Assembly: GCF_963675165.1 (NCBI RefSeq) | Contig: NC_087393.1 | Span: 5,704,702-5,739,701 of the forward strand | DNA length: 35,000 bases | DNA from: Halichondria panicea | Lineage: Eukaryota > Porifera > Demospongiae > Suberitida > Halichondriidae | Direction of reading: 5' to 3' | Part shown: in pieces, positions 27,203 through 35,000 of the stretch | How positions within the stretch are numbered: the first letter of the stretch is position 1 | How the letters are laid out: each line of letters starts with the position of its first letter | Position numbers and translations under genes: made by a program | Notes under the pieces: model-generated | Told to the model about the DNA's origin: nothing | Databases searched by the model: none | The model's input: the letters and a program-made list of their open reading frames with translations, nothing else

Positions 27203-30200
27203 GTGCTGCGCTTTAAATATGCTTGTAGCTGTGTACGTGTATGGCAGCATGATGGCTACTCTATCCCTCTCTCTGCAACGGAGGGAGTACCACCATACAA
27301 TGGACCAACCAACCACTCCATCATCCTGCCACTTGAACAGGAGGAGAGAGTGCTACCTATTCCAGTGGGTAAGTTACTGTGTGTTAATATTATTATTAAA
27401 TAGCTTTGAGCTTGTGTGCATGGATTATCTTTGTATCTAGGTTAGTACTGATTAGAGCGTTGTACAGTTGGGATCATGCCTCAGGGTGATGTAGAGCCTG
27501 TGCTAGGCCCTGCCTTAGGGACTAGCTGTGACTCTGTTGACCTGTTGCATGATCAGCAAGTCGAGCGTCTTGAGCGATCCTTACCTTTGGGAAAACTTGA
27601 CAGTATAGCCTCTGTTCGATTTCTAGATTCCTTGTTTTTGGGATTCTGCCATCGCGTTGCGGTATCGGTAGCCCTGAAGGCATGGGATTTAGAAATCGGA
27701 ACAGAGCAATACTGCCCAGTGGGGGCGCAATGATACTTAATGGTGATTGGACAGGAATGAGGCAGAATAGCTACGTTGTCATGACCCGATCGTACCGAGC
27801 ATGCCACATGTCCTGGCACAGGTTTTATATTGTTCTGAGACATGATACCTAACTGTTTACTGTTTACCTTGTTCTGTACTCTCTAGGGGTGTACAGTAAT
27901 TAGGGTGGTACGTACAACCACCAAGGCGAGTGTATGCTGTGTGGTGTATGGGTGACTATTCTATCCCTCTCTCTCTCTTCATGTGCAACGGAGGGAGTAC
28001 CACCATAGAATGGACCAACCAACCACTCCATCATCCTACCACTTGAACAGGAGGAGACCTCCTACCTATTCCAGTGGGTAAGTTACTGTGTGTTAATTAT
28101 AAAATAACTTTGAGCTTGTGTGCATGGCAGGTGGCCCATTATCTTTGTATCTAGGTTAGTACTGATTAGAGCTTTGTACAGTTGGGATCATGCCTCAGAG
28201 TGATGTAGAGCCTGTGCTAGGCCCTGCCTTAGGGACTAGCTGTGACCCTGTTGACCTGTTGTATGATCAGCAAGTCGAGCGTCTTGAGCGATCCTTACCT
28301 TTGGGAAAACTTGACAGTATAGCCTCTGTTCGATTTCTAGATTCCTTGCTTTTGGGATCCTGCCATCGCGTTGCGGTATCGGTAGCCCTGAAGGCATGGG
28401 ATTTAGAAATCGGAACAGAGCAATACTGCCCAGTGGGGGCGCAATGACACTTACTGGTGATTGGACAGGAATGATGCAGAATAGCTACGTTGTCATGACC
28501 CGATCGTACCGAGCATGCCACATGTCCTGGCACAGATTCTATGTTGTTCTGAGACATGATACCTAACTGTTCACTGTTTACCTTGTTCTGTACTCTCTAG
28601 GGGTGTACAGTAATTAGGGTGTATGCTGTGCTTATGCTTGTAGCTGTGTGGTGTATGGGTGACTATTCTATCCCTCTCTCTCTCTCTTCATGTGCAACGG
28701 AGGGAGTACCACCATAGAATGGACCAACCAACCACTCCTGCCACTTGAACAGGAGGAGACCTCCATTGAGTGCTACCTATTCCAGTGGGTAAGTTACTGT
28801 GTGTTAATTATAAAATAACTTTGAGCTTGTGTGCATGGCAGGTGGCTTTGTATCTATGTTAGTACTGATTAGAGCTTTGTACAGTTGGGATCATGCCTCA
28901 GGGTGATGTAGAGCCTGTGCTAGGCCCTGCCTTAGGGACTAGCTGTGACCCTGTTGACCTGTTGTATGATCAGCAAATCGAGCGTCTTGAGCGATCCTTA
29001 CCTTTGGGAAAACTTGACAGTATAGCCTCTGTTCGATTTCTAGATTCCTTGCTTTTGGGATCTTGCCATCGCGTTGCGGTATCGGTAGCCCTGAACGCAG
29101 GGGATTTAGAAATCGGAACAGAGCAATACTGCCCAGTGGGGGCGCAATGACACTTACTGGTGATTGGACAGGAATGAAGCAGATTAGCTACGTTGTCATG
29201 ACCCGATCGTACCGAGCATGCCACATGTCCTGGCACAGGTTTTATATTGTTCTGAGACATGATACCTAACTGTTTACTGTTTACCTTGTTCTGTACTCTC
29301 TAGGGGTGTACAGTAATTAGGGTGGTACGAGTGTATGCTGTGCTTATACTTGTAGCTGTGTGGTGTATGGGTGACTATTCTATCCCTCTCTCTCTCTCTT
29401 CATGTGCAACGGAGGGAGTACCACCATAGAATGGACCAACCAACCACTCCATCATCCTGCCACTTGAACAGGAGGAGACCTCCATTGAGTGCTACCTATT
29501 CCAGTGGGTAAGGTTAATTATAAAATAACTTTGAGCTTGTGTGCATGGCAGGTGGCCCATTATCTTTGTATCTAGGTTAGTACTGATTAGAGCTTTGTAC
29601 AGTTGGGATCATGCCTCAGGGTGATGTAGAGCCTGTGCTAGGCCCTGCCTTAGGGACTAGCTGTGACCCTGTTGACCTGTTGTATGATCAGCAAGTCGAG
29701 CGTCTTGAGCGATCCTTACCTTTGGGAAAACTTGACAGTATAGCCTCTGTTTGATTTCTAGATTCCTTGCTTTTGGGATCCTGCCATCGCGTTGCGGTAT
29801 CGGTAGCCCTGAAGGCAGGGGATTTAGAAATCGGAACAGAGCAATACTGCCCAGTGGGGGCGCAATGACACTTACTGGTGATTGGACAGGAATGAAACAG
29901 AATAGCTACGTTGTCATGACCCGATCGTACCGAGCATGCCACATGTCCTGGCACAGGATTTATATTGTTCTGAGACATGATACCTAACTGTTTACTGTTT
30001 ACCTTGTTCTGTACTGGTGTACAGTAATTAGGGTGGTACGAGTGTATGCTGTGCTTATGCTTGTAGCTGTGTGGTGTATGGGTGATTATTCTATCCCTCT
30101 CTCTCTCTCTTCATGTGCAACGGAGGGAGTACCACATAGAATGGACCAACCAACCACTCCATCATCCTGCCACTTGAACAGGAGGAGACCTCCATTGACT

Positions 30201-31315
30201 ATTCCAGTGGGTAAGGTTAATTATAAAATAACTTTGAGCTTGTGTGCATGGCAGGTGGCCCATTATCTTTGTATCTAGGTTTGTATCTAGGTTAGTACTG
30301 ATTAGAGCTTTGTACAGTTGGGATCATGCCTCAGGGTGATGTAGAGCCTGTGCTAGGCCCTGCCTTAGGGACTAGCTGTGACCCTGTTGACCTGTTGTAT
30401 GATCAGCAAGTCAAGCGTCTTGAGCGATCCTTACCTTTGGGAAAACTTGACAGTATAGCCTCTGTTCGATTTCTAGATTCCTTGCTTTTGGGATCCTGCC
30501 ATCGCGTTGCGGTATCGGTAGCCCTGAAGGCATGGGATTTAGAAATCGGAACAGAGCAATACTGCCCAGTGGGGGCGCAATGACACTTACTGGTGATTGG
30601 ACAGGAATGAGGCAGAATAGCTACGTTGTCATGACCCGATCGTACCGAGCATGCCACATGTCCTGGCACAGGTTCTATATTGTTCTGAGACATGATACCT
30701 AACTGTTTACTGTTTACCTTGTTCTGTACTCTCTAGGGGTGTACAGTAATTAGGGTGGTACAACCAAGGCGAGTGTATGCTGTGCTTATGCTTGTAGCTG
30801 TGTGGTGTATGGGTGACTATTCTATCCCTCTCTCTCTCTTCATGTGCAACGGAGGGAGTACCACCATACAATGGATCAACCAACCACTCCATCATCTGAA
30901 CAGGAGGAAACCTCCATTGAGTGCTACCTATTCCAGTGGGTAAGTTACTGTGTGTTAATTATAAAATAGCTTTGAGCTTGTGTGCATGGCAGGTGGCCCA
31001 TTATCTTTGTATCTAGGTTAGTACTGATTAGAGCTTTGTACAGTTGGGATCATGCCTCAGGGTGATGTAGAGCCTGTGCTAGGCCCTGCCTTAGGGACTA
31101 GCTGTGACCCTGGGATTTATAAATCGGAACAGAGGGCGCAATGACACTTACTGGTGATTGGACAGCAGAATAGCTACATGATCGTACCGAGCATGCCACA
31201 TGTCCTTCTATGTTGTTCTGAGACATGATACCTTACTGTTCACTGTGTTCTGTACTCTCTAGGGGTGTACAGTAATTAGGGTGGAACAACCAAAGCGAGT
31301 GTATGCTAATTCATT
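27203..31315. repeat. Tandem array, six copies of a ~0.7-kb unit
   Basis: The landmark ttgggatcatgcctcag is centred near 27476, 28190, 28893, 29611, 30326 and 31052 (ATG positions), with spacings 714, 703, 718, 715 and 726 bp. Copies are nearly identical apart from small indels near a tctctctctc tract. An 85-codon frame starting at those ATGs is intact in copies 1, 2, 3 and 5, stopped by CGA to TGA in copy 4, and deleted internally in copy 6. Each unit also carries a good 5' splice motif (gtgggtaagt) and a pyrimidine-AG (tgtactctctag). No family was recognised. Confidence 0.93.
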
Positions 31316-32267
31316 ATGAACTTGTGCCGCAATTTCAATGATTTATACAGCAATTTAGTACATTAATCTTTATTAGTCATCTGAATGTGTTGACAGTTAT
31401 GAACCTTTAAACTCTTGTAATATGGAATGTAATGTACTACCAAGTAAGGTAATGCTGGAGAAACCTTGCCAAGACTCTGTAATATGGAATGTGATGTACT
31501 ACCATGTAAGGTAATGCTGGAGAAACCTTAGTGAGAACGATTTTAGTTTAACTAGCAACCCAGCAGTCTAGCTCATTATTCAGCCTCTTCTACCTCTGCT
31601 CTACCTCAAGTTCTCTTCTACCTTCTCTATACTCTACTGAGGAACCCAGCAGCCTCTATGTCCATCAGATCTCCTCTACCTAACCCAGTACTGCTCCAAG
31701 CTATAAGGTTTGTAGAGCTTTGTGTTAGCTAGCACTGGCTTTGTGTTAGCTTAATTGCCTGATCGAAGTAGCTTGTGTCAGGTCAGTGTCTAAGTGTTGG
31801 TATAGCTGCCTACCAGCTTCAATCCTACCAATGTCAGCTTCCCAATGTCAGCTTCAAGCCTCCTACAGCTGAGCGCTGGCTTTAGCTTGTAGCTTGTGTG
31901 TATGTAAGCCGCCTGCTATGGCAGCTTTTTATTTTTTGTCGCGGCCTGAAATCGAGACTGGTAGTAATTAGCCTCGATTCTTCTCCTGGCGCGTGTATTA
32001 AGTTCAAAAACAGCTCAACACTTTTTTTTAGGTAAATAAAATTCTTAAGTTAAATCAGTATTTTTTTTCTTACAGACAAGAGCATCAGAATATTAAGAGA
32101 CATCAAAGACGCCAAGTATCAAGAAACACCAAGTATCAAGAGGAGACTCCAGGCCAAACGTTAGTCGTAAATAGTGTGATTATGTTTTTGCTCATTCGAG
32201 ACAATTAAAAAAGAAGGAGGTAAAACATATCATGCTGTACATACAATTAAGATGACTAGCATCATTA
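31316..32267. other. Interval between arrays; weak exon-like segments only
   Basis: Contains a ~60-bp tandem duplication (31411-31473 and 31474-31532: taatatggaatgt...ggtaatgctggagaaacct). A C/T-rich stretch follows, then an ATG at 31658 leading to a possible donor near 31708. A clear pyrimidine tract ending in ttacag at 32076 is followed by 28 open codons to a TAG at 32163. These could be two exons of a small + strand gene, but nothing was recognised and no complete chain was built. Confidence 0.35.
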
Positions 32268-33371
32268 TAGTGTGCAATAATTTATTTGCTGGTTTTGCCT
32301 GCTATCTAAAAAAATTAGGCAAGCCCGTGTTTAAATAGTGTGCAATATTTCATTTGCTGGTTTAGCCAGCTTCTGACGGGGAGCCTTGCACGCCCTAATC
32401 TAAAAAAAATTAGGCAAAAAGGGAGAGCAAATAGTGTGCAATATTTCATTTGCTGGTTTAGCCAGCTTCTGACGGGGAGCCTTGCACGCCCTAATCTAAA
32501 AAAAATTAGGCAAAAAGGGAGAGCAAATAGTGTGCAATATTTCATTTGCTGGTTTAGCCAGCTTCTGACGGGGAGCCTTGCACGCCCTAATCTAAAAAAA
32601 TTAGGCAAAAAGGGAGAGCAAATAGTGTGCAATATTTCATTTGCTGGTTTAGCCAGCTTCTGACGGGGAGCCTTGCACGCCCTAATCTAAAAAAAATTAG
32701 GCAAAAAGGGAGAGCAAATAGTGTGCAATATTTCATTTGCTGGTTTAGCCAGCTTCTGACGGGGAGCCTTGCACGCCCTAATCTAAAAAAATTAGGCAAA
32801 AAGGGAGAGCCCGTATTTAAATAGTGTGCAATATTTCATTTGCTGGTTTAGCCAGCTTCTGACGGGGAGCCTTGCACGCCCTAATCTAAAAAAATTAGGC
32901 AAAAAGGGAGAGCCCGTATTTAAATAGTGTGCAATATTTCATTTGCTGGTTTAGCCAGCTTCTGACGGGGAGCCTTGCACGCCCTAATCTAAAAAAATTA
33001 GGCAAAAAGGGAGAGCCCGTATTTAAATAGTGTGCAATATTTCATTTGCTGGTTTAGCCAGCTTCTGACGGGGAGCCTTGCACGCCCTAATCTAAAAAAA
33101 TTAGGCAAAAAGGGAGAGCCCGTATTTAAATAGTGTGCAATATTTCATTTGCTGGTTTAGCCAGCTTCTGACGGGGAGCCTTGCACGCCCTAATCTAAAA
33201 AACATTAGGCAAAAAGGGAGAGCCCGTATTTAAATAGTGTGCAATATTTCATTTGCTGGTTTAGCCAGCTTCTGACGGGGAGCCTTGCACGCCCTAATCT
33301 AAAAAACATTAGGCAAAAAGGGAGAGCAAATAGTGTGCAATATTTCATTTGCTGGTTTAGCCAGCTTCTGA
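32268..33371. repeat. Tandem array of ~96/101-bp units, about ten copies plus degenerate ends
   Basis: The core ttctgacggggagccttgca recurs about ten times between 32370 and 33281. Units joined by 'gagcaaatagtg' are about 96 bp; those joined by 'gagcccgtatttaaatagtg' are about 101-103 bp. The short form occupies the first block, the long form the second, and the short form returns at the end. Each unit contains the dyads gctggtttagccagc and ctaatct(a)nttag. The first and last units are degenerate. The open frames here on both strands are repeat artefacts. Confidence 0.96.
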
Positions 33372-33870
33372 GGGAGTCTTACAATAAATTAGTGGTTTTG
33401 CTTAGTGCATTGTTTGTTTTAGTGAAGAAAAAAGTGCAGTAAAACATGAAAAGAAAAGAAAAAAGTGGTTTTGCTTATAAGCTTAAGTAGTGCTTGATGA
33501 TGAAAAGACAAAAGTAGGTTAGCTTTATTAGTGCAGTATTTGCTGGTTTAAGTGAAAAAAAAGTTGTTTTGTTAATAGTGGTTTGCTGAAAAAAAAAGTG
33601 AAGTCAGTCAAAGTTGTTTTGCAATTATGAAAACAAGTGCAGCAAGGTAGTTTAGCTTATTAAAAGTTTGTATTTTAAGTAAAGTAAAAGTAGTACCTCA
33701 GTGCAGTAGAGGAAGCCAAAGGAAGCCAAAGTAGATATGCTATGGAATTTAAAAACCATAAGTACTGAAATATTGCCATCATCTGCTATAAAAGAGAGTG
33801 AGCAAAAAGGGAGGAGGGTGGGCGTGGCTGAGGGTGGGAAAGTTGGCTAGAGTGTGCGGTAAAGTACTTG
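33372..33870. other. A-rich spacer between two arrays
   Basis: Loose, decayed repeats of agtg/ttttgctt/aaaaagtg motifs; no gene, RNA or clean repeat unit recognised. Confidence 0.5.
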
Positions 33871-35000
33871 AGCTAGAGTTGTGGTTAAGTACTCTAACAA
33901 CAGCTAGAGTTGTGGTTAAGTACTCTAACAACAGCTAGAGTTGTGGTTAAGTACTCTAACAACAGCTAGAGTTGTGGTTAAGTACTCTAACAACAGCTAG
34001 AGTTGTGGTTAAGTACTCTAACAACAGCTAGAGTTGTGGTTAAGTACTCTAACAACAGCTAGAGTTGTGGTTAAGTACTCTAACAACAGCTAGAGTTGTG
34101 GTTAAGTACTCTAACAACAGCTAGAGTTGTGGTTAAGTACTCTAACAACAGCTAGAGTTGTGGTTAAGTACTCTAACAACAGCTAGAGTTGTGGTTAAGT
34201 ACTCTAACAACAGCTAGAGTTGTGGTTAAGTACTCTAACAACAGCTAGAGTTGTGGTTAAGTACTCTAACAACAGCTAGAGTTGTGGTTAAGTACTCTAA
34301 CAACAGCTAGAGTTGTGGTTAAGTACTCTAACAACAGCTAGAGTTGTGGTTAAGTACTCTAACAACAGCTAGAGTTGTGGTTAAGTACTCTAACAACAGC
34401 TAGAGTTGTGGTTAAGTACTCTAACAACAGCTAGAGTTGTGGTTAAGTACTCTAACAACAGCTAGAGTTGTGGTTAAGTACTCTAACAACAGCTAGAGTT
34501 GTGGTTAAGTACTCTAACAACAGCTAGAGTTGTGGTTAAGTACTCTAACAACAGCTAGAGTTGTGGTTAAGTACTCTAACAACAGCTAGAGTTGTGGTTA
34601 AGTACTCTAACAACAGCTAGAGTTGTGGTTAAGTACTCTAACAACAGCTAGAGTTGTGGTTAAGTACTCTAACAACAGCTAGAGTTGTGGTTAAGTACTC
34701 TAACAACAGCTAGAGTTGTGGTTAAGTACTCTAACAACAGCTAGAGTTGTGGTTAAGTACTCTAACAACAGCTAGAGTTGTGGTTAAGTACTCTAACAAC
34801 AGCTAGAGTTGTGGTTAAGTACTCTAACAACAGCTAGAGTTGTGGTTAAGTACTCTAACAACAGCTAGAGTTGTGGTTAAGTACTCTAACAACAGCTAGA
34901 GTTGTGGTTAAGTACTCTAACAACAGCTAGAGTTGTGGTTAAGTACTCTAACAACAGCTAGAGTTGTGGTTAAGTACTCTAACAACAGCTAGAGTTGTGG
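33871..35000. repeat. 31-bp satellite, at least 36 copies, runs off the window
   Basis: The unit agctagagttgtggttaagt plus actctaacaac repeats with period 31 from 33871 to the end. All copies I read are identical. The unit is an imperfect dyad centred on AGTACT (TTGTGGTTA on one side, TAACAA on the other). Confidence 0.98.

Noticed and set aside
27600-27620. GTTCGATTTC in each 0.7-kb unit as a Pol III B box
   Set aside because: Mismatch to the consensus, no convincing A box at proper distance, and copy 4 changes it.
27553-30693. 96-codon minus-strand frame repeated in the 0.7-kb array
   Set aside because: It overlaps the + strand 85-codon frame almost completely; at most one could be real and neither shows clear constraint.
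32315-33442. Long frames on both strands of the ~100-bp array
   Set aside because: Units near a multiple of three give repeated peptide without start context; different linkers shift the frame.
33871-35000. CRISPR-like array at the right edge
   Set aside because: No spacers: the 31-bp units are directly head to tail and identical, in an animal genome.

Overview
The window is eukaryotic nuclear DNA from a compact animal genome. Genes lie a few hundred bases apart, have many small GT-AG introns (mostly about 45-250 bp), and are full of CA/TG microsatellites and small inverted-repeat elements. The encoded proteins are metazoan or holozoan: survivin, a class I forkhead factor, a SEPT9-type septin, cytosolic TK1 and motile-cilium proteins. 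The style fits a demosponge such as Amphimedon queenslandica. That name is an inference from gene content and genome style, not from a database match.

Layout. 1-1111 is a ~345-bp satellite. 1.2-22.4 kb is a dense gene island with, in order: CFAP61 (-, C-terminal part not in the window), MRPL27 (+, head to head with CFAP61), SDE2 (-), BIRC5/survivin (+), CFAP184/CCDC96 (-), TK1 (+, head to head with CFAP184), a divergent unconventional myosin (-, 20 exons), a single-exon forkhead gene (-), a short TSEN54-like gene (+) and a septin with an N-terminal EF-hand-like region (+). Exon chains were assembled by hand from splice consensus, phase continuity and remembered homologues. Nine chains keep an open frame from start to stop; the CFAP61 chain is open to the last exon visible.

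From about 23.4 kb to the right edge no gene is supported. The sequence is a succession of unrelated tandem arrays: 3 x ~1.2 kb, 6 x ~0.7 kb, a ~60-bp duplication, about 10 x ~100 bp, and at least 36 x 31 bp running off the window.

The genes are not an operon, but they group by theme: cilia (CFAP61, CFAP184), cell cycle and division (BIRC5, TK1, septin), and RNA processing or genome maintenance (SDE2, TSEN54). Both ciliary genes have an RFX X-box-like palindrome just upstream of the start codon. BIRC5, TK1, TSEN54 and SEPTIN9 are, from memory, all on human 17q25, so this may be part of an ancient linkage group. The most unusual items are the EF-hand-septin fusion, the divergent SH3-tailed myosin, the promoter X-boxes, a hairpin element that duplicated a splice acceptor, and the graded satellite block.
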